Part shown: piece by piece, positions 1 through 9,813 of the stretch
How positions within the stretch are numbered: position 1 is the first letter of the stretch
Layout of the letters: each line of letters begins with the position of its first letter
Source: Deltaproteobacteria bacterium HGW-Deltaproteobacteria-19
Lineage (GTDB): Bacteria; Desulfobacterota; Syntrophia; Syntrophales; PHBD01
Assembly (NCBI GenBank): GCA_002841865.1
Contig: PHBD01000028.1
Location: forward strand, 1 to 45,574
DNA: 45,574 bases
Direction: 5' to 3'
The notes under the pieces: generated by a model
Told to the model about the DNA's origin: nothing
What the model saw: only the letters and a program-made list of their open reading frames with translations
The model's database searches: none
Program-made: the position numbers and the translations under genes

Positions 1-309
1 TTCAAGATCCCCACGGAATACGACTCGATGATGGTCAAAATGACCGTCCGGGGGCTGAACTGGGAACAGGCGATCCAGCGGCTGAAAAGGGCCCTTCAGG
101 GATTCCTCATCGTGGGACCCAAGACCACGATCCCCTTTTACCTGGCCATCTGCGACGAGCCCGACTTCCAGGCGGGGCGGTTCGATACGAGTTACCTGGA
201 GACGCACCCGGAGATTTTCGAATACCCGGAGCCTGAGCGCGAGGTGGCGAAACTGGCGGAACTGATCGCGGAAATCCATGCCCGCAAGATCAACCCTTAC
301 GCATACTGA
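1..309 (+). CDS. Biotin carboxylase-type subunit (pyruvate carboxylase subunit A / AccC-like), C-terminal part
   Basis: The frame is open from the first base, so the gene begins outside the window and only about the last 102 residues are seen. They match the C-terminal domain of ATP-grasp biotin carboxylases: a YDSMMVKM segment, then WEQAIQRLKRAL and GFLIVGPKTTIPF, which correspond to the usual 'yDsllaKl..reeAi.r..raL.e..i.GvkTti' pattern. The family carboxylates biotin on a carrier protein using ATP and bicarbonate. The gene ends 63 bases before a carboxyltransferase gene that carries its own biotin domain. The pair therefore resembles two-subunit pyruvate carboxylase (A plus B). AccC of acetyl-CoA carboxylase is the alternative, but the neighbour argues against it. 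Confidence 0.85.
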   Translation, partial: FKIPTEYDSMMVKMTVRGLNWEQAIQRLKRALQGFLIVGPKTTIPFYLAICDEPDFQAGRFDTSYLETHPEIFEYPEPEREVAKLAELIAEIHARKINPYAY

Positions 310-372
310 GTATCCCGGTTCCGGCTGCGGCAACCGGAACGGCCGCCCGGGAAAGGGAGACAGGGAGGAACC

Positions 373-2322
373 ATGCTGACAAATATTTCCCAGAACCTGC
401 TCGACGAACGGATTACCCCGAAAGACCTCCGGGAACGAGGGGTAAAGTTCGTGCTGGACAAAATCCGGCAGGCCGAGGGGTACTATCTGACCAATACCGA
501 GCGGGACCAGTCCCAGTCGGACTTCAAGAACCGAATCATGCCCCATACCCAGCTCCTCGTGAGCCGGCCGCGCAATGACGCGGGCTACCTGTCCCTCGAG
601 ATCACGGGCGGGGCCTCCGTCCACGTGGACATGCTGCGCAAGCAGATCAACCCCCTGGAGAAGCTCCAGGTGCTGAGCGAGCGCATGCCCGACACCATGT
701 TCCAGACACTCTGCCGGGGAATCAACCTCTTCGGCTACCGTCCCTACCCGGAAAACGTGGTCCGCCTGACGGTGCGGACCTTTGCCCGTTACGTCCACGT
801 CTGGCGGGTGTTCGATTTTCTCAACTACATTCCGAACATGCGGGCGGTGTTCGAGGAAGTGCAGGCGTCGGGATGCATTCTGGAGCCGTCCATCTGCTTC
901 TCTACCGGGCCCGAGCACACCGACGAATACTACGTGGGGAAAGTTGGGGAAATCCTCGACGTGACAGGCCCGGACATCCTCCTGTGCATCAAGAATCACG
1001 GCGGCCTCGGGACATCCAAGCGAATCGGGGACCTGGTGCGGGCCATCCGGGACAGGTACCCGGAGCTCATCATCCACTACCACGGCCACAACACCGACGG
1101 GAACGACATCGGCAGGATCGTCGAGTCGGTGCGCAACGGGGCGAAGATCGTCGATGCGGCGGACCATGCCTTTACCGGGTTTTACGGGCCCCCGCCGCTG
1201 CTCACGGTGATCGAAACCATGGAAGAGTACGGCCATCGGGCCATGGGCATCGACAAGCAGTCCGTTCTCGACACGTCCAGCATGCTCCGGCCGGAGCGGG
1301 AGTTCTACAAGGATCTCGAATCCCAGTTCCTGGGATTCGATCCCTCCGTCCAGGTCCACAAACTTCCCGGCGGGGCCACGGGCTCGAGCTTCGAGCAGGC
1401 CGTCAAGGGCGGGTTCCTCCATCGGATGCCGGAGATCCTCCAGCGGGAGCTTCCCCGCGTTCAGACGGAACTGGGGAACTGGTGGAGCGTGACTCCGGGA
1501 TCCCAGATCCTCTGGACCACGGCGGTGAACAATGTCCTGAAAGGCGTCCGGTACAAAGACGCCAACGACGACCTGAAGAGCCTGATGCTCGGGCGGTACG
1601 GCGACCTGCCGTTTTACTGGCCTTCCGACGATATCTACCGGGCCGTCTTCGGTCCCGACTGGAAAGAGATCCGGGAGTGCGACACCTGTTACCAGCGCAT
1701 CGAGGACGTGGATCTCGACGTGGAGAAAAAGGTCCTGGAGAAGCGCCTGGGCCGACATGCCACGGAAGACGAACTGGTGCTCTACCTGCAACACCCGAAC
1801 GACGCCGTCAACTTCCTCAAGTTCGAGACGAAATTCGGGAAGACGTGGGTCCTGTCGCCGAAGATCTGGTTCAACCGGGGAGGTTTCTCGCAGGGCGAGA
1901 AGTTCGATTTCCCGGACGCCTTCGGCCGGCTCCATACCATCGAGATCGGCCCGCAGCGGAAAACCAAGGCGGGCGACATGGTGACCTACATGGTCATCGA
2001 CCATCATACGGAGCCCGTCCTCACGGTGCTGGAGCAGGAGGGGAACGAGCAGGCGAAGAAAAAGATGACCCTTTCGGCCAAGGAGATCGGTGAACTGGCC
2101 AAAAAGGGCGATATCCGGTCCCACATCAGCGGAACCGTCAACGAGATTCCTGTGACGGAAGGGGCCGAGGTCGAGCCGGGACAGGTCCTGATCATCCTGG
2201 AGGCCATGAAAATGCTCAATAACGTGGCGTCCGACCTGAAAGGGCAGGTAGTGGAAATCCGGGTGTCCCCCGGTGACAAGGTCGAGGTGGGAGATCCCCT
2301 GATGACCGTCCGGAAGGAATAG
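373..2322 (+). CDS. Pyruvate carboxylase subunit B-like carboxyltransferase with C-terminal biotinyl domain
   Basis: The 649-residue protein has an HMG-lyase-like carboxyltransferase barrel (about residues 30-330), a conserved carboxylase domain, and a biotinyl/lipoyl domain (about 575-649). The biotin attachment motif is EAMKML, with Lys613 as the acceptor. Barrel landmarks are RDQSQS (family RDxxQS, metal-binding Asp) and FQTLCRGINLFGYRPY (family 'MLlRGqNlvGYr.y'). A Lys sits in IKNHGG where relatives have IKDMAG, and the metal pair appears in HYHGHNTDG (family HTHxTSG). The HxH pair and the lysine are kept, but the surroundings are divergent. The ATG at 373 follows a GGGAGACAGGGAGGA stretch. 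With its upstream partner it should move CO2 from carboxybiotin to a 2-oxoacid, most probably pyruvate, giving oxaloacetate. 2-Oxoglutarate carboxylase or an oxaloacetate decarboxylase alpha subunit cannot be excluded. Confidence 0.82.
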   Translation: MLTNISQNLLDERITPKDLRERGVKFVLDKIRQAEGYYLTNTERDQSQSDFKNRIMPHTQLLVSRPRNDAGYLSLEITGGASVHVDMLRKQINPLEKLQVLSERMPDTMFQTLCRGINLFGYRPYPENVVRLTVRTFARYVHVWRVFDFLNYIPNMRAVFEEVQASGCILEPSICFSTGPEHTDEYYVGKVGEILDVTGPDILLCIKNHGGLGTSKRIGDLVRAIRDRYPELIIHYHGHNTDGNDIGRIVESVRNGAKIVDAADHAFTGFYGPPPLLTVIETMEEYGHRAMGIDKQSVLDTSSMLRPEREFYKDLESQFLGFDPSVQVHKLPGGATGSSFEQAVKGGFLHRMPEILQRELPRVQTELGNWWSVTPGSQILWTTAVNNVLKGVRYKDANDDLKSLMLGRYGDLPFYWPSDDIYRAVFGPDWKEIRECDTCYQRIEDVDLDVEKKVLEKRLGRHATEDELVLYLQHPNDAVNFLKFETKFGKTWVLSPKIWFNRGGFSQGEKFDFPDAFGRLHTIEIGPQRKTKAGDMVTYMVIDHHTEPVLTVLEQEGNEQAKKKMTLSAKEIGELAKKGDIRSHISGTVNEIPVTEGAEVEPGQVLIILEAMKMLNNVASDLKGQVVEIRVSPGDKVEVGDPLMTVRKE

Positions 2323-2496
2323 GACACCGGCAAACATCTGCAGGCTTGAACGGAAAATCCGGCCGGGAAACTGCGGACGGCCAACGGAGGTTTCCCATGT
2401 TTCCCGATTCTGCGATTGTACCCGTTCCGGTTACGGCGTTCAAGGACATAACAAATTGACATAAAAGGAGAAACGGGCGGATTCTGGATTTCTGTC

Positions 2497-2524
2497 TTGA
2501 CTTTCCCGGCATCCATGGTACTGT
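2497..2524 (+). promoter_or_regulatory. Possible sigma-70 promoter upstream of the M23 peptidase gene
   Basis: TTGACT at 2497-2502 and TACTGT at 2519-2524 are separated by 16 bases, about 150 bases before the peptidase start. They lie in the 349-base gap 2323-2671, which otherwise holds only a GGGAAAC/GTTTCCC inverted repeat (2365-2371 and 2390-2396) without a T tract. The -10 is weak. Confidence 0.35.
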
Positions 2525-2671
2525 TTCGCTCCTTTTTTAGTCCCGGTATCCATCGGTTCCAATCTCATTCCGCTCGCGCTCCGGTGATCCGCCCGCATCC
2601 GACTCGAAAGAGGCATGCTCATATGCCTTCGGCCGGCGGCCGGACGGGAAGAGGAACAGCAAGGAGTCAGG

Positions 2672-3580
2672 ATGGCGAAACGCGGCTTTACTCTATTGAT
2701 CATTCCCCGAAGGGACGGTCCCGTCCATACCTTCGGGCTTCCCGGATCCCTCCTGGCGGGACTGGCCGCTGTCCTGGCCTTCGTAGTTCTCCTTTCCCTT
2801 TACCTGACCTATGACTATATTTCCGTCCGCCGGGATGCCTCCGAACTGGCGCGCTTGCGGGCAGTTACGGGGAATCAGGAAAAGCAGATCGTCGATCTCG
2901 CCGGCCGCCTGGAGCGGTATAGTGCCAGGATCGACGAATTGAATGCTTTCGACCGAAAAATCCGGATCGCCGCCAATATTGAGAGCAACCGCGACAAGCA
3001 GGAAATCCTCGGGATCGGCGGCGCCGTACCGGACGAGGGGCTCACGCCGTCCCGTCTGGACGGAGACCGGCAGGCCATCCTGAAGCAGGTCGTCCGGGGT
3101 GTCGACCGGCTGGAACAGGAGGCGGCCTTACAGGAGAAAAGCTTTGTCCAGATCCTGCAGTTCCTGAACCGCCAGCGGTCGGTCGTAGCGGCGACGCCGT
3201 CCCTCTGGCCGGTGCGGGGGCTTGTGACCTCCGAATTCGGCACCCGCTCCTCCCCCTTCGGTGGAGCCCGGGAGTTTCACGACGGCATCGACATCGCCAC
3301 GCAGCATGGGACGCCCATCCGCGTGCCCGCAGACGGAGTGGTGCTCGAGGCGTCCATGCAGAGCGGTTTTGGAAACATGGTCAAGGTCGATCACGGCCGG
3401 GGACTCTCGACGCTCTACGGCCACATGTCCCGGATCGCCGTCCGGCAGGGAGCGATCGTCCGACGCGGGGACGTCATCGGATACGTCGGGAACACCGGCC
3501 GCAGCACCGGCTCCCATCTGCACTACGCGGTCCATTTCAGCGGGGTTGCCGTCAATCCCCGGAGTTACCTGCGTCAATAG
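2672..3580 (+). CDS. Membrane-anchored M23-family metallopeptidase
   Basis: The start at 2672 (MAKRGFTLL) is chosen because AAGGAGT sits 4-5 bases upstream; an in-frame ATG at 2615 lacks this. The 302-residue product has a short basic N-terminus, one membrane helix (about residues 24-48), a charged coiled-coil-like stretch (about 55-170) and a C-terminal LytM/M23 domain. The zinc-binding pattern is visible as HDGIDI (HxxxD) and HLHY (HxH), with [12 protein letters not shown] and YGHM blocks between. The family cleaves peptide cross-links in peptidoglycan or activates amidases in the periplasm. The order transmembrane helix, coiled coil, M23 resembles MepM/EnvC-like regulators of cell-wall hydrolysis. 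A terminator lies between it and secA, so it is probably a single-gene unit. Confidence 0.88.
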   Translation: MAKRGFTLLIIPRRDGPVHTFGLPGSLLAGLAAVLAFVVLLSLYLTYDYISVRRDASELARLRAVTGNQEKQIVDLAGRLERYSARIDELNAFDRKIRIAANIESNRDKQEILGIGGAVPDEGLTPSRLDGDRQAILKQVVRGVDRLEQEAALQEKSFVQILQFLNRQRSVVAATPSLWPVRGLVTSEFGTRSSPFGGAREFHDGIDIATQHGTPIRVPADGVVLEASMQSGFGNMVKVDHGRGLSTLYGHMSRIAVRQGAIVRRGDVIGYVGNTGRSTGSHLHYAVHFSGVAVNPRSYLRQ

Positions 3581-3624
3581 GGGGATTCCGTTCCGTCCTC
3601 CTGTCGGCGGCCGACTTTCTGACA

Positions 3625-3646
3625 CCGGTGCGACACCGGTTTTTTT
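3625..3646 (+). terminator. Intrinsic terminator after the M23 peptidase gene
   Basis: CCGGTG (3625-3630), loop CGA, CACCGG (3634-3639), then seven Ts (3640-3646). It ends 14 bases before the secA start, so secA must be transcribed by read-through or from a promoter I could not identify. Confidence 0.75.
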
Positions 3647-3660
3647 ATTGGATATTCATC

Positions 3661-6183
3661 ATGTTTGAAGCCATCCTGAAGAAAATCGTTGGCAGCCAGA
3701 ACGACCGCGATCTCAAGCGTCTGTCGTTCATTCTGGACGAAATCAACGCTCTGGAACCGGCCATGCTGGCCCTGAGCGACGCCGATCTCCGGGCAAAGAC
3801 GCCTTATTTCAAGGAGAAGCTGGAAAACGGCGCCTCCCTGGAGGACATCCTGCCGGAGGCCTTTGCGGTCGCGCGGGAGGTGTCCCGGCGGACCCTCCTG
3901 ATGCGTCCCTTCGATGTGCAGGTCATCGGCGGCATCGTCCTTCACGAGGGGAAGATCGCCGAGATGAAGACCGGAGAGGGAAAAACCCTGGCGGCGACCA
4001 TGCCGATGTACCTGAACGCGCTGTCGGGCAAAGGTGCCCACCTGGTCACGGTGAACGACTACCTGGCCCGCCGCGACGCCGCATGGATGGGGCCCATATA
4101 CAACTTCCTCGGTCTGACCGTGGGTGTCATTGTCCACGGCATGGACGACACCGAGCGGAGAAAGGCCTATCTGTCGGACATCACGTACGGAACGAACAAC
4201 GAGTTCGGGTTCGACTATCTCCGGGACAACATGAAGTTCACCCTGGACGACTACGTTCAGAGGGATTTCAACTATGCCATCGTCGACGAGGTGGACAGCA
4301 TCCTCATCGACGAGGCCCGGACGCCGCTCATCATCTCCGGACCGTCCGACGAATCGACGGACAAGTACTACCGGATCAACCAGATCATCCCGCGCCTTCA
4401 CAAGGACACGGACTACACGATCGAGGAAAAGAGCAAGACCGTGGTGCTGACGGAGGAGGGAGTCGCCCGCGTTGAGAACCTCCTGAAGGTCCAGAACCTT
4501 TACGAGCCCGCGAACATCGAGATCGTCCACCACGTGAACCAGGCCCTCCGGGCGCACACACTGTTCAAGCGGGACGTGGACTACATGGTGAAGGACGGAG
4601 AAGTCATCATCGTCGATGAATTCACCGGCCGGCTGATGCCGGGGAGGCGTTACAGCGACGGCCTGCACCAGGCCCTGGAGGCGAAGGAAAAAGTCAAGAT
4701 CGAGCGGGAGAACCAGACCCTGGCGTCCATCACCTTCCAGAACTACTTCCGCATGTATGACAAGCTGGCGGGCATGACCGGCACCGCCGACACGGAAGCG
4801 GAGGAGTTCAAGAAGATCTACGGCCTCGAGGTCGTGGTCGTACCGACGAACATGCCAATGATCCGGAACGATTCGGGGGACGTGGTCTACAAGACGGAGG
4901 AGGAGAAATTCAACGCCGTCATCGAGGAGATCAAGGAGATGCACCGGAACGAACGGCCCGTGCTGGTGGGTACGATCTCCATCGAGAAATCGGAACACCT
5001 GAGCAAAGTTCTGTCCCGTTCGGGGGTGAAGCACCACGTCCTCAACGCCAAGCAGCACGACAGGGAGGCGGAGATTGTGGCCCAGGCGGGCCAGCGGGGC
5101 ATGGTGACCATCTCCACGAACATGGCGGGGCGCGGAACCGACATCAAGCTGGGGGACGGCGTGGCGGAGCTGGGCGGCCTTCACATCCTGGGAACGGAAC
5201 GCCATGAGAGCCGGCGGATCGACAACCAGCTCCGGGGACGTTCGGGACGCCAGGGAGACATGGGGTCTTCCCGTTTCTACCTCTCACTCGAGGACGACCT
5301 GATGCGCATCTTCGGGGGCGAGAAGATCTCCTCGATCATGGACCGGATCGGCCTCGAGGAGAACCAGCCCATCGAGCACCGGATGATCTCCAAGGCGATC
5401 GAGAACTCGCAGAAGCGCGTGGAGGGGCAGAACTTCGAGATCCGCAAACATCTCCTGGAATACGACGACGTCATGAACCGCCAGCGGCAGGTCATCTACG
5501 AGCAGCGCCGCAAGGTCCTCAAGGGAGGCGAAGGCCTCTGGTCGGACCTGGAGGAGATGCTGGAGGATGTCCTGGACGACCTCATTCCCGGGTTCATCGA
5601 CGAGAAGGGCCATGCGGAAGAAGAGGACCTCAAGGGGCTGGAGGACATGGTCTTCAAGCAGTTTTCCCTGAAGATGAACTTCTCCGCCCGGGAGGACCTG
5701 CGGCCCGCCGTGATCCACGACGAGATCCGCGAAGCCGTGATGGGGCTCCTGAAGGGGAAGGAAGCGGAATTCGGGGCGGAGTTGATGGAGTATCTCCTCC
5801 GGGTCATCATGCTGAACGCCATCGATACCCAGTGGAAGGATCACCTGTTGGCCATGGATCACCTCAAGGAGGGGATCGGCCTCCGGGGATACGGCCAGAA
5901 GGATCCGGTCCGGGAGTACCAGAAGGAAGGGTACGACATGTTCATGGAGATGATCCACCGGATCAAGATGGACAGCCTGGAGAAACTCTGCATGGTCCGG
6001 ATCCAGAGGGAGGACGAGGTCGAGCGGATCCAGCGGCGGCAGGAGCAGGAGTACGTCATGAGCCGGGGAGGGGACGGGGCGGCCACGACCCCGGTGAAAC
6101 GGACCGGCGAGAAAGTCGGCCGGAACGATCCCTGCCCCTGCGGGAGCGGAAAGAAATACAAGAAATGTTGTGGCGCAAATTGA
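3661..6183 (+). CDS. secA: Protein translocase subunit SecA
   Basis: The 840-residue motor ATPase drives Sec-dependent export through SecYEG. I start at ATG 3661 ([11 protein letters not shown]), which matches the usual SecA N-terminus; the upstream in-frame start at 3628 would add residues encoded by the terminator. Walker A MKTGEGKT lies at about 102-109 and the DEAD-type DEVDS at 209-213, with [12 protein letters not shown] following. Helicase motifs [10 protein letters not shown] and [11 protein letters not shown] are in the second motor domain. The C-terminal zinc/SecB-binding tail [17 protein letters not shown] is complete. The length is a little under that of E. coli SecA (901). No clear Shine-Dalgarno is visible upstream of 3661. 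Confidence 0.97.
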   Translation: MFEAILKKIVGSQNDRDLKRLSFILDEINALEPAMLALSDADLRAKTPYFKEKLENGASLEDILPEAFAVAREVSRRTLLMRPFDVQVIGGIVLHEGKIAEMKTGEGKTLAATMPMYLNALSGKGAHLVTVNDYLARRDAAWMGPIYNFLGLTVGVIVHGMDDTERRKAYLSDITYGTNNEFGFDYLRDNMKFTLDDYVQRDFNYAIVDEVDSILIDEARTPLIISGPSDESTDKYYRINQIIPRLHKDTDYTIEEKSKTVVLTEEGVARVENLLKVQNLYEPANIEIVHHVNQALRAHTLFKRDVDYMVKDGEVIIVDEFTGRLMPGRRYSDGLHQALEAKEKVKIERENQTLASITFQNYFRMYDKLAGMTGTADTEAEEFKKIYGLEVVVVPTNMPMIRNDSGDVVYKTEEEKFNAVIEEIKEMHRNERPVLVGTISIEKSEHLSKVLSRSGVKHHVLNAKQHDREAEIVAQAGQRGMVTISTNMAGRGTDIKLGDGVAELGGLHILGTERHESRRIDNQLRGRSGRQGDMGSSRFYLSLEDDLMRIFGGEKISSIMDRIGLEENQPIEHRMISKAIENSQKRVEGQNFEIRKHLLEYDDVMNRQRQVIYEQRRKVLKGGEGLWSDLEEMLEDVLDDLIPGFIDEKGHAEEEDLKGLEDMVFKQFSLKMNFSAREDLRPAVIHDEIREAVMGLLKGKEAEFGAELMEYLLRVIMLNAIDTQWKDHLLAMDHLKEGIGLRGYGQKDPVREYQKEGYDMFMEMIHRIKMDSLEKLCMVRIQREDEVERIQRRQEQEYVMSRGGDGAATTPVKRTGEKVGRNDPCPCGSGKKYKKCCGAN

Positions 6184-6240
6184 AAAAGCGGCCACATTTA
6201 ATGTTTCCGGTACTGTGTTGCGGTGGGAGAAGGCTGGAGG

Positions 6241-7437
6241 ATGAGTAAAGACGCAAGCTTGACGGTCCCCGGTTTCCGGGCGGCGGGGATCGCCTCGGGG
6301 ATCAAGGAGGACGGGAGGAAGGATCTGGCCCTCATCGTTTCGGACGAACCGGCCGCGGCGGCCGGTTTGTTCACAACCAACGCCTTCAAGGCCGCCCCGG
6401 TGATCGTGGACATGGAGCGCATCCGGTCCGGTCGGGCCCAGGCCATCCTGACCAACAGCGGCAACGCCAACGCCGCCATGGGACCCGACGGCATTGCCGA
6501 TGCCCGGGCATCCTCCCGGGCTGTCTCGGAGGTCCTGGGCATCCCGGAAGACCTGATCCTGGTGGCCTCCACGGGGGTCATCGGCCGGCGCCTGCCGGTC
6601 GAGAAGATCCTGTCCGGCGTCCGTCCCCTCGTTGGGGCTCTCCGGACCGACGGGATGGAAGAGGCCCAGGAAGCGATGCTGACAACGGACCGCTTCCCCA
6701 AGACGGCCGTGCGCGTGGAGGACATCGACGGCAGGCCCGTGACGGTCCTCGGTATGGCCAAGGGGGCGGGCATGATCCAGCCGAACATGGCGACCATGCT
6801 CTCTTACGTCCTCACCGACGCTGCCGTGGAGCCCCGTCTCCTGGACACCCTGCTCCGGGAGGGGGTGGCCCGGAGCTTCAATGCGATCTCCGTGGACGGC
6901 TGCATGAGCACCAACGACACGGTCCTGATCCTGGCGAACGGCCGGGCGGGGAACCGCCCCTTCCGGAAGGGCGGCCGGGACGGGCGGATGTTCCGGAGCA
7001 TGCTGTCTGCCGTTCTGGAGGAGATGGCCCTGGCCATGGTCCGCGACGGGGAAGGGGCAACCAAGATCGTTACACTGGAAGTCTCGGGAGGAAGAACGAA
7101 GGCGGAGGCCCGGAGAGTGGCCTATGCCGTGGGAAACTCGAACCTGTTCAAGACGGCCTGCTTCGGGGGCGACCCCAACTGGGGACGGGTAATCGGGGCC
7201 GTCGGGGCGGCCGGCGTGCCGGTGAATCCCGATGCTGTCGAGGTGTCCTTCGGCGGGGAGGTCGTCTTCTCGGGCGGGCGGGGCATTCCCGCGGCGACGG
7301 CAGAGCTGGCCCGGGTGATGGCCTCCGACCGGATCCACGTCCGGATCGACCTGGCCGCGGGCAGGGGGGCGTTTGTTCTTCACACCTCCGACCTGACCTT
7401 CGATTACGTCAAGATCAACGCCCATTACACGACCTGA
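6241..7437 (+). CDS. argJ: Bifunctional glutamate N-acetyltransferase / N-acetylglutamate synthase ArgJ
   Basis: The 398-residue enzyme of the cyclic arginine pathway moves the acetyl group from N-acetylornithine to glutamate; the bifunctional form also uses acetyl-CoA. The self-cleavage site is intact: KGAGMIQPNMAT begins at Lys174, and Thr185 is the expected N-terminal nucleophile of the beta chain. NSNLFKTACFGGDPNWGR and the early TNSGNANA block are also typical. ATG 6241 is preferred, with GGAGAAGG seven bases upstream; GTG 6223 is an alternative. The gene stands between secA and rpsB with no other arginine genes in view, so pathway partners must lie elsewhere. Whether it is mono- or bifunctional cannot be read from sequence alone. 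Confidence 0.95.
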   Translation: MSKDASLTVPGFRAAGIASGIKEDGRKDLALIVSDEPAAAAGLFTTNAFKAAPVIVDMERIRSGRAQAILTNSGNANAAMGPDGIADARASSRAVSEVLGIPEDLILVASTGVIGRRLPVEKILSGVRPLVGALRTDGMEEAQEAMLTTDRFPKTAVRVEDIDGRPVTVLGMAKGAGMIQPNMATMLSYVLTDAAVEPRLLDTLLREGVARSFNAISVDGCMSTNDTVLILANGRAGNRPFRKGGRDGRMFRSMLSAVLEEMALAMVRDGEGATKIVTLEVSGGRTKAEARRVAYAVGNSNLFKTACFGGDPNWGRVIGAVGAAGVPVNPDAVEVSFGGEVVFSGGRGIPAATAELARVMASDRIHVRIDLAAGRGAFVLHTSDLTFDYVKINAHYTT

Positions 7438-7512
7438 GCGGGGATCCCGTTGTCGGGGTGCGGGGGCTGTCACGACGGCTGTTGCACCTGCGGAAGAACT
7501 GAAAGAAGACAG

Positions 7513-7606
7513 GGTTTTCCCTTGCCAAGGGGGAACCTTTATGCTAGTGGCCAACAGATTTCGCACATCCCCGGACCGGCGGGGGGTTGCTTTTCCCCAG
7601 GAAAAG
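7513..7606 (+). promoter_or_regulatory. Two hairpins in the argJ-rpsB gap: possible rpsB leader or argJ terminator
   Basis: The 228-base gap holds an 11-bp hairpin (7513-7523 with 7527-7537, loop GCC, two G-T pairs), followed by only three Ts. A second hairpin follows (7590-7596 CTTTTCC with 7600-7606 GGAAAAG). A TATGCT at 7540-7545 could be a -10 box but has no good -35 partner. S2 is known to repress its own mRNA through a leader in other bacteria, so these could serve that role; equally the first could terminate argJ. Confidence 0.35.
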
Positions 7607-7665
7607 TTCCCCGGCGGGATGAAGGGGGTGGAGGAAAAAACCACGGTAGGAAAAGGAGATAGACT

Positions 7666-8455
7666 ATGGCAGCATTGATTTCCATGAAGCTCCTGCTCGA
7701 GGCGGGAGTCCACTTCCTACATCTTCGGCGCCCGGAACGGCATCTACATCATCGACCTTCAGCAGACCGTCGAGATGTTCCACAAAGCCTATGACTTTAT
7801 CGTGAACACAGTGGCGAACGGGGGTACCATCCTGTTTGTGGGAACGAAGAAGCAGTCCCAGGAATCGATCCGCGAGGAATCGGAGCGGTGCGGCATGCCC
7901 TATGTGAACCAGCGCTGGCTCGGCGGGATGCTGACCAATTTCACGACCATCAAGAAGAGTATCGATCGCCTCAACATGCTGGACAAAATGTTCCAGGACG
8001 ACAGCGTCCGGGCGTTTCCGAAGAAGGAGATCATGAAGCTCCAGAAGGAGCGGGACAAGCTCATCAAGGTTCTCGGCGGAATCCGGACGCTCAAGGGTCA
8101 TCCGGGCGGCCTGTTCATCGTGGACCCGAAACGGGAGGACATCACCGTACAGGAAGCCCGTAAGCTGGGAATCCCCATCACGGCCATCGTGGACACGAAC
8201 TGCAATCCCGATCTGATTGACTACGTGATTCCCGGCAACGACGACGCCATTCGGGCCATCAAGCTCTTCTCCTCCCGCGTTGCCGACGCGGTCCTGGAAG
8301 GAAAGAGGCGCTTCGAAGAAAAACTTCAGGCGGAGAGCGACAAGGATGCCCGTGCGGAGGCCCCAGTCGAAGAGGCCGAGCCGGATGTCCCGGAAAGCGT
8401 GGAGCGGAAGGAGAGCCCCGAGGGACAGGCCGGAGCGACGGAAGCAACTGCATGA
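7666..8455 (+). CDS. rpsB: 30S ribosomal protein S2, reading frame broken near the start
   Basis: ATG 7666 follows AAAAGGAGAT and encodes [17 protein letters not shown] (7666-7716), the normal S2 N-terminus. The next base is a lone C (7717). The S2 frame then resumes one phase later at 7718 as [18 protein letters not shown] and continues to the stop at 8455, including [19 protein letters not shown] and [12 protein letters not shown]. Between HF and YIF, S2 proteins have about 13 residues (GHQTR.WNPKMK.), so about 38 nt are missing. Translated as given, the product would be a short out-of-frame peptide; the longest intact piece starts inside at 7775. The C-terminal tail is Glu-rich. S2 is essential, so a sequencing or assembly error, or a second copy elsewhere, is more likely than true loss. 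The gene heads the rpsB-tsf-pyrH-frr cluster. Confidence 0.92.
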
Positions 8456-8486
8456 TTCCAAAGATATAAGGATGGAGGTTTGAGCA

Positions 8487-9092
8487 TTGGAAATTACATC
8501 CGGAATGGTAAAAGAACTGAGAACGAAAACAGGCGCCGGGATGATGGACTGCAAGGAGGCCTTGCAGGCCTCCGACGGCGATTTTGAAAAGGCGGTCGAC
8601 TTTCTGCGCAAGAAGGGCATGTCGGCAGCGACAAAGCGCTCCTCCAAGGCTGCCAAGGACGGCGCCGTCGGGTCCTACATCCACATGGGTGGAAAGATCG
8701 GCGTTCTGGTGGAAGTGAACTGCGAGACCGACTTCGTGGCGAAGACCGACAATTTCATGAACTTCGTCAAGGACATCGCCATGCACGTTGCGGCATCGAA
8801 CCCCCTGTACCTGAAAAGTGACGAGATCCCCGAGGCCGACCTGGAACGGGAGAAGGCCATCTATCGCGATCAGCTCGCCCAGGAGAAGAAGCCCGAGAAG
8901 ATCTGGGACAAGATCATCGAGGGGAAACTCCGGAAATACTATGAGGATGTGTGCCTCCTGGATCAGAAGTTCATCAAGAACACCGACATCACGGTGAATA
9001 CGCTTATGAACGAGATGATCGCCAAGACGGGGGAGAACATCGTCATCCGTCGCTTCGCCCGGTTCCAACTGGGAGAAGAGTTGAAGGGCTGA
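8487..9092 (+). CDS. tsf: Elongation factor Ts
   Basis: EF-Ts exchanges GDP for GTP on EF-Tu. The start is TTG 8487, supported by GGAGG seven bases upstream and by agreement with the family N-terminus ([25 protein letters not shown]). The conserved CETDFVAK motif follows in the core. At 201 residues it is the short form lacking much of the second half of the E. coli dimerisation region. It lies 31 bases after rpsB. Confidence 0.96.
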   Translation: MEITSGMVKELRTKTGAGMMDCKEALQASDGDFEKAVDFLRKKGMSAATKRSSKAAKDGAVGSYIHMGGKIGVLVEVNCETDFVAKTDNFMNFVKDIAMHVAASNPLYLKSDEIPEADLEREKAIYRDQLAQEKKPEKIWDKIIEGKLRKYYEDVCLLDQKFIKNTDITVNTLMNEMIAKTGENIVIRRFARFQLGEELKG

Positions 9093-9093
9093 T

Positions 9094-9810
9094 TTGGAAC
9101 GGCCTGTCTTTCACAGGGTTCTCCTGAAACTCAGCGGCGAAGCCCTTGCCGGCGGCAAGGGCTTCGGCTTCGATTTCGAGGTGATCGAGGGGATCGCCCG
9201 GGAAGTCAAGTCGGTCGCGGCGCTGGGAGTCCAGATGGGCCTCGTCATCGGCGGCGGCAACATCTGGCGTGGCGGCGTTGCCGCTGCCCGAGGCATGGAC
9301 CGGACGGCGGCGGACTACACGGGAATGCTCGCCACGGTCATCAACTGCCTGACCATGCAGAGCGCCCTGGAGGCCCAGGGGGTTCCGGCCCGTGTCCTGT
9401 CCGCCCTGGACGTCAAGGGGGTGGCCGAACCCTACATTCAGAGGCGGGCCATTCGTTACCTCGAGGAGGGGCGCGTTCTTCTGCTGGCGGGAGGGACAGG
9501 AAACCCGTTTTTTACGACAGACACTGCGGCGGCACTCCGAGCCGTTGAGATCAAGGCCGATGTTCTCCTGAAGGCCACGAAAGTGGACGGCGTCTATGAC
9601 CAGGATCCCGTCAATCATCCGGAAGCGGTCTTTTTTGAACGCATCGGTTATGCGGACGTCCTGGCGAAGGACCTGAAAGTGATGGACGGCACGGCCGTTT
9701 CTCTCTGCCGGGAGAACGGCATGCCGGTGATCGTCTTCAACCTCCAGAAGAGTGGAAACATCAAGCGGGTACTCTGCGGGGAACCGGTGGGGACCCGGTT
9801 AGGAGCGTAA
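9094..9810 (+). CDS. pyrH: Uridylate kinase (UMP kinase)
   Basis: The 238-residue amino-acid-kinase-family enzyme phosphorylates UMP to UDP in pyrimidine nucleotide synthesis. The start is TTG 9094, one base after the tsf stop, with GAAGGGC upstream. The N-terminal [11 protein letters not shown] phosphate-binding segment, [19 protein letters not shown] and the [18 protein letters not shown] block are all diagnostic. Its position between tsf and frr is the standard bacterial arrangement and implies co-transcription. Confidence 0.96.
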   Translation: MERPVFHRVLLKLSGEALAGGKGFGFDFEVIEGIAREVKSVAALGVQMGLVIGGGNIWRGGVAAARGMDRTAADYTGMLATVINCLTMQSALEAQGVPARVLSALDVKGVAEPYIQRRAIRYLEEGRVLLLAGGTGNPFFTTDTAAALRAVEIKADVLLKATKVDGVYDQDPVNHPEAVFFERIGYADVLAKDLKVMDGTAVSLCRENGMPVIVFNLQKSGNIKRVLCGEPVGTRLGA

Positions 9811-9813
9811 ATC

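Noticed and set aside
873-2093. Long plus-strand open frame inside the carboxyltransferase gene
   Set aside because: It is rich in Arg, Pro and Gly with no domains, typical of an alternate frame of a GC-rich gene; the 373-2322 frame explains the region fully.
2365-2396. GGGAAAC/GTTTCCC inverted repeat after the carboxyltransferase gene
   Set aside because: The loop is long and no T tract follows, so it is not supported as a terminator.
3574-5205. Minus-strand open frame of over 540 codons across secA
   Set aside because: It is antisense to a fully conserved secA, is rich in Val, His and Asp, and has no ribosome site or domain.
5284-7713. Minus-strand open frame of over 800 codons across secA and argJ
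   Set aside because: It spans two well-identified genes on the other strand; GC-rich antisense frames of this kind recur through the window.
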